The notes below the pieces were generated by a model. The model was not told the origin of the DNA. It searched no databases and was given only the letters and a program-made list of their open reading frames with translations. A DNA stretch of 64,000 bases, from contig NZ_JAPRAQ010000005.1 in NCBI RefSeq assembly GCF_029989365.1, positions 1-64,000 on the forward strand, given 5' to 3'. The translations under genes and the position numbers were made by a program. The stretch is from Bradyrhizobium sp. Arg816. Lineage in GTDB: Bacteria > Pseudomonadota > Alphaproteobacteria > Rhizobiales > Xanthobacteraceae. Shown here in pieces: positions 51,108 to 59,452 of this stretch; the stretch's first letter is position 1; each line of letters starts with the position of its first letter.

Positions 51108-52982
51108 ATGACCAAGTCTGAGATGGCGATGACAGCCGCCGTGCCTCTCTCGGGCGGCCGTCACGGGAGCATCTCGCTGCTGCTCCGCCTCAGCGACGCG
51201 ATTGCGGCCATCCTCCTGGCCGCCGATCTCGTGGTCGTCTGCGCGTCGGTGCTGCTGCGCTTCTGCTTCAATGCGCCGGTCGAATGGTCCGACGACGTCG
51301 CGCGCGGACTGATGGTCGGCTCGGCCTTCTTCGGCGCGGCGAGCGCGCTCGCGCGCGGCGAGAATGTCGGCGTGTCCTTCTTCCGCGATCTACTGCCGGT
51401 GCGGCTGCGCGCGCTGGTGGATGCCGCGAGCGCGCTTCTGGTCGTGTTGATCTCCGGCTATGTCGCCTACAACGCGATCAAGCTGGGCTCATTGACTTCA
51501 GGCCAGACCACCGGCTCGGGCCTGCCGCTGGAGCTGACCTTCTATCCGATGGGCGTCGGCGCGCTGTTCATGACGGTGTTCGCGATCGACCAGCTCTGCG
51601 CGCGGCCGCTGCCTGACATCGTCAGGGGCCTCGTTGCGGTCGTCATCGTCAGCGGCCTCTATCTCGCCTGGGATTATCTGTCGCCGTCCACCGTGCCGTC
51701 GGCGGGTACGCTGATGCTGATCGGCTTCTTCGCAACCCTGTTCGGTGGCTTGCCGATCGGGTTCGCGCTGGCGCTGGCCGCGCTGATCTTCATCTGGGTC
51801 GAGGGCGCGCTGCCCGGCGTCATCTTCGCCCAGCAGATGGCGCGCGGCATCGACAATTTCGTGCTGCTCGCGATTCCCTTCTTCATCCTCGTCGGCTACC
51901 TCATGGAAGCCAACGGCATGTCGGTGCGGCTGATCGAGCTGCTACAGCGCGGTGTCGGCCGCATGCGCGGCGGCCTGAACGTCGTGATGGTGGCCTCGAT
52001 GGTGCTGTTCTCCGGCATCTCGGGCTCGAAGATGGCGGACGTCGCCGCGGTCGGCTCAGTGCTGATCCCGGCGGCCCGACGCTCGAAGCAGAACCCGGGC
52101 GGCGCGGTGGCGCTGCTTGCCGCGTCCGCGGTGATGGCGGAAACCATTCCGCCCTGCATCAACCTGATCATCCTGGGTTTCGTCGCGAACCTGTCGATCG
52201 GCGGCCTGTTCGTCGCGGGCCTCTTGCCGGCGGCGCTGATGGCGCTGGTCCTGATCGCGGTCTCCATCATCTTCGGCAAGCGGCCGGCGGATACCGAGGA
52301 CGTCGCGCCGCAGATGCCGGTGTCGGGCTTGTGGAGCGGTGCGATCGCCTCGTTCGGCCTGATCTTCATGATCTTCTTCGGCTTCAAGAGCGGCTTTGCC
52401 ACAGCCACCGAGATCTCCGCTTTCGCCGTGGCGTATGCGCTCGTCGTCGGCAGTCTCGTGTTCCGCGAGCTCGGCTTCAAATCGGCCGCGCACAGTTTTG
52501 TCCAGGCTGCGACGCGCGCGGGGCTCGTGCTGTTCATCGTCGCAGCGGCGCAGTCGCTGGCGTTCACGCTGACCTTGCAGCAGGTGCCGCATGCGGTCGG
52601 TGATTTCATGCTTGGATTGTCCAAGACCTCAGGCGTCTGGCTGTTCATCCTGCTCGCGATCGCCGTGCTGATCGTGATGGGCTCGGTGCTGGAAGGCGCG
52701 GCCGCGCTGATCATCTTCGGGCCGCTGCTGCTGCCGGTCGCCGTGCAGCTCGGCGTCGATCCCCTGCATTTCGGCGTCGTGCTGGTGATCGCGATGGGCA
52801 TCGGCCTGTTCGCACCGCCGCTCGGGCTCGGACTCTACGGCGCCTGCCTGATCGGCAATGTGCCGATCGAGCAGACGGTGAAGCCGATCATGGGCTATCT
52901 CGGGCTGTTGTTCCTCTGCCTGCTCGTCATCGCCTTCGTGCCATGGCTCTCGACTGCGCTGCCGCGGGCATTCGGCTACTGA
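51108..52982 (+). CDS. TRAP transporter permease, fused small and large subunits (DctQM)
   Basis: The 624-residue inner-membrane protein joins a DctQ-like part (about 1-185) and a DctM-like part (about 200-620). DctQ features: LLRFCFNAPVEWSDDVARGL and ASALARGENVGVSFF. DctM features: LMLIGFFATLFGGLPIGFAL, GIDNFVLLAIPFFILVGYLM, FSGISGSKMADVAAVGSVLI and APPLGLGLYGACLIG. The large part catalyses Na+- or H+-driven uptake. It overlaps no gene but starts one base after the DctP stop and ends 12 bp before the dehydrogenase gene. Confidence 0.95.
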   Translation: MTKSEMAMTAAVPLSGGRHGSISLLLRLSDAIAAILLAADLVVVCASVLLRFCFNAPVEWSDDVARGLMVGSAFFGAASALARGENVGVSFFRDLLPVRLRALVDAASALLVVLISGYVAYNAIKLGSLTSGQTTGSGLPLELTFYPMGVGALFMTVFAIDQLCARPLPDIVRGLVAVVIVSGLYLAWDYLSPSTVPSAGTLMLIGFFATLFGGLPIGFALALAALIFIWVEGALPGVIFAQQMARGIDNFVLLAIPFFILVGYLMEANGMSVRLIELLQRGVGRMRGGLNVVMVASMVLFSGISGSKMADVAAVGSVLIPAARRSKQNPGGAVALLAASAVMAETIPPCINLIILGFVANLSIGGLFVAGLLPAALMALVLIAVSIIFGKRPADTEDVAPQMPVSGLWSGAIASFGLIFMIFFGFKSGFATATEISAFAVAYALVVGSLVFRELGFKSAAHSFVQAATRAGLVLFIVAAAQSLAFTLTLQQVPHAVGDFMLGLSKTSGVWLFILLAIAVLIVMGSVLEGAAALIIFGPLLLPVAVQLGVDPLHFGVVLVIAMGIGLFAPPLGLGLYGACLIGNVPIEQTVKPIMGYLGLLFLCLLVIAFVPWLSTALPRAFGY

Positions 52983-52994
52983 AGGAGTCTTGTC

Positions 52995-53972
52995 GTGAAA
53001 GTGTTGCTGGCTCACACGCCGGAGATGCGTCGCAATTACTACGGCGACCGCAGCCTGAACGGCCTGCGCGCAGCCGCCGAGGTGATCCTGCACGAGAGCG
53101 ACGATACGCTGGACGCGGTTACCCTCGTGCGTGCGGCGAAAGATGCCGACATCATCGTCGCCGATCGCATGACCGAAGGACGCGGCGAGATCTTCGCGCA
53201 ACTGCCGCGCCTGCGCGCCTTCGTCCGCTGCGCCGTTGACATCCGCAACGTCAATGTCGATGCGGCCTCGCAAGCCGGCGTGCTCGTGACCCGCGCCGGG
53301 CCCGGCTTCGTGCAGGCGGTGGCCGAGCTCGCGCTCGGTTTCATGGTCGATCTCTCCCGCGGCGTGTCGCGGGCGACGGCGGACTACCAGGCCGGCCGCA
53401 AGGTCGAGGCGCGGATGGGCCGCCAGCTCGCCGGCAGCAAGATCGGCATCATCGGCTATGGCAGCATCGGGCGCTATCTCGCCGAAATCGCCAAGGTGAT
53501 GCGCATGGAGGTGCTGGTCTCCGATCCCTTCGCGGATGTCAGCGACAGCGCGATCCGGCAGGTCAGTCTCGACGAGCTTCTTGGGGCCTCCGACTACGTC
53601 GTCTGCCTCGCGATCGCCAACGAGCAGACCGAGAATCTGATCGGCGAGGCGGCGCTGGCGCGCATGCAGAAGCATGCCGTGTTCATCAATCTCTCGCGCG
53701 GCAATCTCGTCGACGAGGCCGCGCTGGCGCGCGCGCTGCGCGAGAACCGCATTGCCGCCGCGGCGATGGACGTCGGCCGCGCGCCCGACCAGATGCCGAG
53801 CCCGGAGCTGGCGAGGCTTCCCAACGTTATCGCCACGCCACATGTCGGCGGGCTGACACCACAGGCGATCGAATACCAGTCGCTGGAAACGGTGCGGCAG
53901 GTCGAGGCGATCGTCAAAGGCGAGGTCCCGCAAGGCGCAGTGAACGCCGACCGCTGGACGCGGCGGCCCTAA
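52995..53972 (+). CDS. D-2-hydroxyacid dehydrogenase family protein
   Basis: The 325-residue cytosolic enzyme has a D-isomer-specific dehydrogenase fold with the NAD motif SKIGIIGYGSIGRYLAEIAK and the catalytic Arg in FINLSRGNLVDEAALARAL. The catalytic His lies in IATPHVGGLT. The Glu normally just after the ALDVF segment is not obvious: the sequence reads AMDVGRAPDQMPSPE. Either a different acid residue serves or activity is altered. The start is GTG 52995 with GAAGGAG upstream. As the last gene of the TRAP operon it probably acts on the imported acid. Confidence 0.9.
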   Translation: MKVLLAHTPEMRRNYYGDRSLNGLRAAAEVILHESDDTLDAVTLVRAAKDADIIVADRMTEGRGEIFAQLPRLRAFVRCAVDIRNVNVDAASQAGVLVTRAGPGFVQAVAELALGFMVDLSRGVSRATADYQAGRKVEARMGRQLAGSKIGIIGYGSIGRYLAEIAKVMRMEVLVSDPFADVSDSAIRQVSLDELLGASDYVVCLAIANEQTENLIGEAALARMQKHAVFINLSRGNLVDEAALARALRENRIAAAAMDVGRAPDQMPSPELARLPNVIATPHVGGLTPQAIEYQSLETVRQVEAIVKGEVPQGAVNADRWTRRP

Positions 53973-55135
53973 AGCCGATCCACCGCCCTGAACGTCCCGT
54001 CCTTCTGGATCACGGTCAAGAACACCTTCGGCGGCGCGTCGGTCATGCGCGCGCCGACGGTGACGATGCTGCCGCTGATGTCGAAGCGGCCGACGTCGTT
54101 GATGGCGCGCAGGAGGCTCGCGCGGGTCGGCTGCGGCCCGGCCTGTTCCAGCGCCGCGGCCGCGAGGCGGCCGGAGAGGTAGCCTTCGAGCGACACGAAG
54201 TCCGGTGTCAGCGTCGGGTCGAACGCCTGCTGCGCCGCCTGGTAATCGGCGACGAGCTGTTGCGAGCGATCCCAGGGAAACGGCACGACCTGCGAGACGA
54301 TGACGCCTTCGCCGTCGGGGCCGAGCTCTCGGGCGAGCGCATTGGCGCCGACGAAGGAAATGTTGACGAAGGTCGGACGGAAGCCGCTGCGATGTGCGAG
54401 CTTGATGAACTCCGCGCAGGGGCCGTAGGTCCCGACCATGACGATGGCCTCGGGCTCGGCGCGCTTGATCATGCGCCAGGCCGAGCCGACCGCGCGGGTG
54501 TTGCGCTCGAAGGTGCCTTCGGCGGCGAGCTCGAGGCCGCGCCTGGCGAGCGCGCGCTTCACGCCGGCGAGACCGTCGCATCCGAAGGAATCGTCCTGGT
54601 AGAAGATGCCGATGCGGGTGAAGTGGCGATCCTCGGTGAGGTGCTTGACCCAGGCCTCCGCCTCAGCGCCATAGCTCGCGCGGATGTTGACGACGTTCGC
54701 AAGCTCGAGATCGCGCAGGAATTCGGCGCCGCTGAACGGACCGAAGAAGGGAATGTTCCTGCTACTGGTGATTGGTATCGTCGCCATCGCGGTCGGCGTG
54801 CCCACCGCGCCGATCAGCGCGAACACCTTGTCGTCCTCGATCAGCCGCAGCGTTTGCGCCACCGAGCGGTCGGGATCGTAGCCGTCGTCGCGGCTGATGA
54901 GCTGGAGCCTGCGGCCGTGGACGCCGCCCTTTTCGTTGATCTCGGTGAATGCCGCGACGATGCCTTGCCGCATCCGCTGTCCGAGCGCCGAGGAGGGGCC
55001 TTCGAGCGCGGCGGCCTGGCCGAACAGGATCGCGTCGTCGCTGACGCCGACCTCGTCGCCTTTCGCTGCAGGAATGGCCGCGGCGAGTAGCGCGATGGCC
55101 AATGCGACGCAGGCCGCTGATCGCGATCGTGTCAT
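53969..55135 (-). CDS. ABC transporter substrate-binding protein, branched-chain amino acid type
   Basis: The 388-residue periplasmic protein has a signal peptide (ACVALAIALLAAAIPAAKG) and the Peripla_BP_6 fold: DAILFGQAAALEGPSSALGQ, FTEINEKGGVHGRRLQLISRDDGYDP and GAVGTPTAMATIPI. It has no adjacent permease genes. Its stop codon overlaps that of the convergent dehydrogenase by three bases (53969-53972 region). It was started at ATG 55135, where the signal peptide begins. Confidence 0.9.
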   Translation of the reverse strand: MTRSRSAACVALAIALLAAAIPAAKGDEVGVSDDAILFGQAAALEGPSSALGQRMRQGIVAAFTEINEKGGVHGRRLQLISRDDGYDPDRSVAQTLRLIEDDKVFALIGAVGTPTAMATIPITSSRNIPFFGPFSGAEFLRDLELANVVNIRASYGAEAEAWVKHLTEDRHFTRIGIFYQDDSFGCDGLAGVKRALARRGLELAAEGTFERNTRAVGSAWRMIKRAEPEAIVMVGTYGPCAEFIKLAHRSGFRPTFVNISFVGANALARELGPDGEGVIVSQVVPFPWDRSQQLVADYQAAQQAFDPTLTPDFVSLEGYLSGRLAAAALEQAGPQPTRASLLRAINDVGRFDISGSIVTVGARMTDAPPKVFLTVIQKDGTFRAVDRL

Positions 55136-55411
55136 GAGGATGCTTGCCGGATAAGGGAATACCTGCCGGAAACGATAGTCCGGTCGCCCTGAACAGCTCG
55201 CTAACCCCTGACGTAACGGTGCTCCGTAAGACTCCGGGGAAAAGCGGCAAATTGCTCGCTGCTTGCAGGCCAATCGTTAACTAAGCCGCGCAATCTGCGA
55301 CGACCCGGTTGCGAAATTGTGCGGTTCTTAACCCCGATCCTTGTCCGATAGCGGTTCCGGCAGCTCAACCAGAAGTGGGTTGCCGCGCCGAGGGGGACTT
55401 GCGGAATCAAG

Positions 55412-57841
55412 ATGGGCGGTCGGGGTCAGAACCATCAGGATCGGGAACGTAGGACCGGATGGTGGCGCGCCGCGCCGCTGCTCGGACTCTATCGCCCTGC
55501 GCTCGTCGCAGTCGGCGTCGGTCTTCTGTTCTCGCTCGTCGGCGCCGCCGCCGTGGCGCGATGGGAAGACCGCGTCAACAGGATCGAGTTCGAGAACGCC
55601 GCCGAAACCGAAGCCATCGTCATGCAGAACGGCATGAGCGAGTACATTTCCAGGCTCGTCGCGCTGCGTACGCTGTTCGAATCGACCAACGAGGAAATCA
55701 CCCGCAGCGAATTCGAGACCTTCAGCTCCCGGCTGTTCGAGCGTCATCCCGGCATGCTGCGCATCGCCTGGCTGCCGCGCGTCAACCGCAAGGAGCGCGC
55801 CGAATACGAGGCTGCCGCGATCACGGACGGCGTGTCCGGCTATCGCATCAAGTCGCTCCAGGGCGAGACCTTCGCGACCGCGCCGCAGGCCGATGAATAT
55901 TTCCCGGTGTTCTACTCGACCCAGCCGAAGACGTCGCCGGTCTACGGCATGGATTACGCGACCGTTCCGGAGCGCCGCGCAATCCTCGAGCGCGCGCGCG
56001 ACAACGATCGCGTCGCCGCCATTCGCACGCGCCTCTACGAGCCGAAGGAGGGCGGCCGGCAGCCCGACGTGCTCGTTGCCATTCCCGTCTACGCCAAGGG
56101 AACCTCGCGCGAGGCGGTGGTGGACCGGCGCCGCAATCTGGCGGGCTTCGTCGTCGGCGTCTTCGACCTGCCGCTGCTGATCCAGTCCATTCGCGTGACC
56201 ACGGGAGCAAGCCCCGCGGTCAGCGTGAACGTCTATCCGCCCTTCACGGGGCAGATCGTCAGCCTGGAACAAACCTTGCCGGACTATTCGTCGGCCGCCA
56301 CGTCGCCGCAATCGATGCGGGACGTCGCCCGGGCGCTGCACTGGTCGGGCAGCCTCAAGATCGGGGATACCGACTGGCAGGTGCGCGCCATGCCGACGGC
56401 CGGCGGTTCGCTGGAGACGGCCTACGACCGCGCGGTTGCCGTCATCGTCGTCGGCATGCTGCTGACGCTGTCGCTCGCAACCTATCTCATGCTCGCAAGC
56501 CGCAACTCGCGGCGGCTGTCGCTGGCGAACCGGCAGGTGCTGGAGCTCGCCCAGACCGACATCCTGACCGGGCTGCCGAACCGCGCCTTCTTCCTGACCC
56601 GGCTCGACCTGATGAACAGCCAGTTGAGCGTGCGGGGCCTGCCGTTCGCGATCCTGATGCTCGATCTCGACCGCTTCAAGAACGTCAACGACTCGCTCGG
56701 CCACGGTGCGGGCGATGTGCTGCTGCGCCAGGTGGCGCTAAGGCTGAGATCTGCCTTGCGCGCCACCGACGTGCTGGCGCGGCTCGGCGGCGACGAGTTC
56801 GCTATCATCCAGGAGGCTTGCGACGATCAGCGGGCGTGCGCGACCGAGCTCGCCGCGCGGATCACGAAGCTGGTCGCCGAACCGTTCCTGCTGCCCGGCC
56901 ATCGCGTCGAGATCGGCACCAGCATCGGCATCGCGATCGCACCGGACCACGGCAGCGATCAGGAGCAGCTGCTGAAGAAGGCGGACCTCGCGCTCTACCG
57001 CTCGAAATCGGCCGGCCGCAATTGCTTCACCATCTACGACGAGGCGATGTCGGCCGAGCTCGAGGCTCGCAATACGCTGGAAGGCGATTTGCGCGATGCC
57101 ATCGCGCAGTGCCAGCTGGAGGTGCACTATCAGCCCTTTATGGACGTCGCCAGCGGTGGCCGTCGCGGCTTCGAGGCGCTGGTGCGCTGGCGGCATCCGA
57201 GCCGCGGCCTGATCCCGCCGGACCAGTTCATCGCGCTTGCCGAGGAAACCGGGCTGATCGTGCCGCTCGGCGAACTCGTGCTGCGGCGCGCCTGTGCGGA
57301 CGCCGCGGCCTGGCCATGCGATCTCATGGTTGCGGTGAATCTGTCGCCGATCCAGTTCAAGGAAGCCGAGCTGTTCGAGACGATCTGCGCGGCGCTGGCA
57401 GATTCCGGCCTGGCGCCGCAGCGGCTGGAGATCGAGATCACCGAATCCGTGCTGCTGGAACGCGGCGTCGAGAACCTTGCCTTCATGGAGCGGCTGAAGC
57501 ACATCGGCATCGAGCTGGCGCTCGACGATTTCGGCACCGGCTATTCCTCGCTGAGCTATCTGACCACGTTCCCGTTCGACAAGATCAAGATCGACAAGTC
57601 CTTCATCCGCAACCTCACGCATCAGCCGCGCAGCTCCGCGATCATCGCCTCGATCGTGACGCTCGCACGCGGACTCGATATGTCAGTTACCGCCGAAGGC
57701 GTCGAGACACGCGAAGAGTTCGAGCGGCTGACGGCGCTCGGCGTCAATTTTGCGCAAGGTTATCTGTTCGGACGCCCGCAGCCGGTCGACCAGATCGAGT
57801 TCGACGAGATCGCTCAGCCTTCGCAGCGCAACGCGGCCTGA
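55412..57841 (+). CDS. CHASE-GGDEF-EAL cyclic-di-GMP enzyme
   Basis: The 809-residue inner-membrane protein has a first span (about 28-48), a periplasmic CHASE sensor domain (about 60-335, with ERHPGMLRIAWLPRV and YFPVFYSTQPKTSPVYGMD), a second span (about 343-365), and then GGDEF and EAL domains. The cyclase site is intact (RLGGDEF, 459-463) with an inhibitory-site RATD at 450-453. The phosphodiesterase site is intact too: FEALVRWRHP near 588, NLSPIQF, EITES, DDFGTGYSSL, AEGVET. It can therefore make or break c-di-GMP depending on a periplasmic signal. Confidence 0.95.
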   Translation: MGGRGQNHQDRERRTGWWRAAPLLGLYRPALVAVGVGLLFSLVGAAAVARWEDRVNRIEFENAAETEAIVMQNGMSEYISRLVALRTLFESTNEEITRSEFETFSSRLFERHPGMLRIAWLPRVNRKERAEYEAAAITDGVSGYRIKSLQGETFATAPQADEYFPVFYSTQPKTSPVYGMDYATVPERRAILERARDNDRVAAIRTRLYEPKEGGRQPDVLVAIPVYAKGTSREAVVDRRRNLAGFVVGVFDLPLLIQSIRVTTGASPAVSVNVYPPFTGQIVSLEQTLPDYSSAATSPQSMRDVARALHWSGSLKIGDTDWQVRAMPTAGGSLETAYDRAVAVIVVGMLLTLSLATYLMLASRNSRRLSLANRQVLELAQTDILTGLPNRAFFLTRLDLMNSQLSVRGLPFAILMLDLDRFKNVNDSLGHGAGDVLLRQVALRLRSALRATDVLARLGGDEFAIIQEACDDQRACATELAARITKLVAEPFLLPGHRVEIGTSIGIAIAPDHGSDQEQLLKKADLALYRSKSAGRNCFTIYDEAMSAELEARNTLEGDLRDAIAQCQLEVHYQPFMDVASGGRRGFEALVRWRHPSRGLIPPDQFIALAEETGLIVPLGELVLRRACADAAAWPCDLMVAVNLSPIQFKEAELFETICAALADSGLAPQRLEIEITESVLLERGVENLAFMERLKHIGIELALDDFGTGYSSLSYLTTFPFDKIKIDKSFIRNLTHQPRSSAIIASIVTLARGLDMSVTAEGVETREEFERLTALGVNFAQGYLFGRPQPVDQIEFDEIAQPSQRNAA

Positions 57842-57934
57842 GCGCCCCGCGCAAAGGGGCATTTCGCGAAAATCGCTTGACCCGGACGGCCCTGGATGGT
57901 CGGTAGCACCATCTAGGGATGAAATAAGCACAAC

Positions 57935-59233
57935 ATGCGGCTTCCGTTCTTCTACGGCTGGGTCGTGGTCGCGGTGACCTTCGTGACCATGGCGATCGGC
58001 GTCAACGCGCGCACCGCGTTTTCGCTGTTCTTTCCTCCCATCATCTCCGAATTCGGCTGGGAACGCGGCGTCACGGCCGGCGCGTTCTCCTTCGGCTTCG
58101 TCGTGTCGGGCATCGTCAGCCCACTGATCGGCCGCCTGATGGATCGCGCCGGCCCGCGCGCGGTGATGGAGCTCGGCGTCGTGCTGATGGGCGGCGGGCT
58201 GCTGCTCGCGCCACTCACCAGTGCGCCCTGGCATCTCTATGTGACCATCGGCGTCATGGTCGGTGCCGGCTCGGTGTGTCTCGGCTATTCCGGCCAGTCG
58301 CTGTTCCTGCCGAACTGGTTCATCCGCAAGCGCGGCTTCGCCATCGGGATTGCCTTTGCCGGCGTCGGCATCGGCTCGGTGACGCTGCTGCCCTGGGTGC
58401 AGCACATGATCGAAGAAACCGGCTGGCGCACCGCCTGTACCGCGATGGGGCTGCTCATCCTCGTCGTGCTGGCGCCGATTAATCTGTTCCTGCACAAGCG
58501 GCCCGAAGACATCGGCCTTCAGCCGGACGGCGATGCCACGCCGGCGGCGGGCGCGGCGACACCGGTCTCCAACATCGTCGATCCCGTCTGGGTCGGCACC
58601 GACTGGACGCTCAAGCGGGCGGTTGCGACCGCGCGCTTCTGGTGGATCGCGCTCGGCTATTTCTGCGGCTTGTACATCTGGTACGCGGTGCAGGTGCACC
58701 AGACCAAATTCCTGCTCGACATCGGCTTCAGCTCCGGTGTCGCGGTGTGGGCGCTCGGCATCGTCAGCCTGCTCGGCATTCCCGGCCAGATCCTGCTCGG
58801 CCACGTCTCCGACCGGATCGGACGGGAATGGGTATGGGCGATCAGCTGTGCGGGCTTCGCGATCTGCTTCGCGGCGCTGATGGCGCTGAAATTCCAGCCG
58901 TCGCTGTGGCTGGTCTATGTCATGGTGTTCGCGCAAGGCGCGCTCGGCTACGGCCTCACGTCGATCATGGGCGCGGTGGTGTTCGAGATCTTCCAGGGCA
59001 GGCACCAGGGCAGTATTTTTGGAACGATCATGCTGGCGGCCCTGGCCGGCGGCGCGGCGGGTCCCTGGCTCACTGGTTTCCTCTATGATCGCACCGGCGA
59101 CTACACGCTCGCCTTCGCCATCGCCATGGTCGTGAGCGGACTGTCGGCGCTCGCGGTCTGGCAGGCCGCTCCCCGCAAGGTGCGGGCGGTGGCCGGCCGG
59201 CTGCACAAGCTCAAGGCCACAAGTGCGAACTAG
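57935..59233 (+). CDS. MFS transporter (oxalate/formate antiporter-like)
   Basis: The 432-residue carrier has 12 spans. The start reads MRLPFFYGWVVVAVTFVTMA, typical of the OFA/monocarboxylate-like group. Signatures include SPLIGRLMDRAGPRAVMELG in loop 2, FAGVGIGSVTLLPWVQHMIE and ARFWWIALGYFCGLYIWYAV. It probably moves a small organic acid or similar anion. It lies 93 bp behind the CHASE-GGDEF-EAL gene and 219 bp before the PAS-GGDEF-EAL gene, all on the plus strand; it need not be co-regulated with them. Confidence 0.88.
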   Translation: MRLPFFYGWVVVAVTFVTMAIGVNARTAFSLFFPPIISEFGWERGVTAGAFSFGFVVSGIVSPLIGRLMDRAGPRAVMELGVVLMGGGLLLAPLTSAPWHLYVTIGVMVGAGSVCLGYSGQSLFLPNWFIRKRGFAIGIAFAGVGIGSVTLLPWVQHMIEETGWRTACTAMGLLILVVLAPINLFLHKRPEDIGLQPDGDATPAAGAATPVSNIVDPVWVGTDWTLKRAVATARFWWIALGYFCGLYIWYAVQVHQTKFLLDIGFSSGVAVWALGIVSLLGIPGQILLGHVSDRIGREWVWAISCAGFAICFAALMALKFQPSLWLVYVMVFAQGALGYGLTSIMGAVVFEIFQGRHQGSIFGTIMLAALAGGAAGPWLTGFLYDRTGDYTLAFAIAMVVSGLSALAVWQAAPRKVRAVAGRLHKLKATSAN

Positions 59234-59292
59234 CGTTTTCGAGCGAAGTGGATACCGGTTCGCGTAAAGAAAACGCGTCAAAACGAGAGTCC
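59234..59292. repeat. CGTTTTCGAGCGAAGTGGATACCGG repeat element
   Basis: The stretch from CGTTTTCGAGCGAAGTGG through GGTTCGCGTAAAG to AAAACGCGTCAAAACG is a repeat block that I recall as very frequent between genes of Bradyrhizobium and relatives. CGTTTTC and GAAAACG are complementary (about 59234-59240 and 59268-59274) and may form a stem. It follows the MFS stop directly. Confidence 0.6.
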
Positions 59293-59452
59293 AGGTTCCG
59301 AACGCATCGGATTGCCTTCGCATCTTTCGCGAGCCGTTAAGCATGTCGTGTCCTGGCCGGACGCAACCCGGTCGCAAAAACGTTCTGGACACCATCGCGG
59401 CGCTAGCCTCGGCCCTGCTTGCCGCATCTTGCCGATGCCTCCGGGTCCAACT

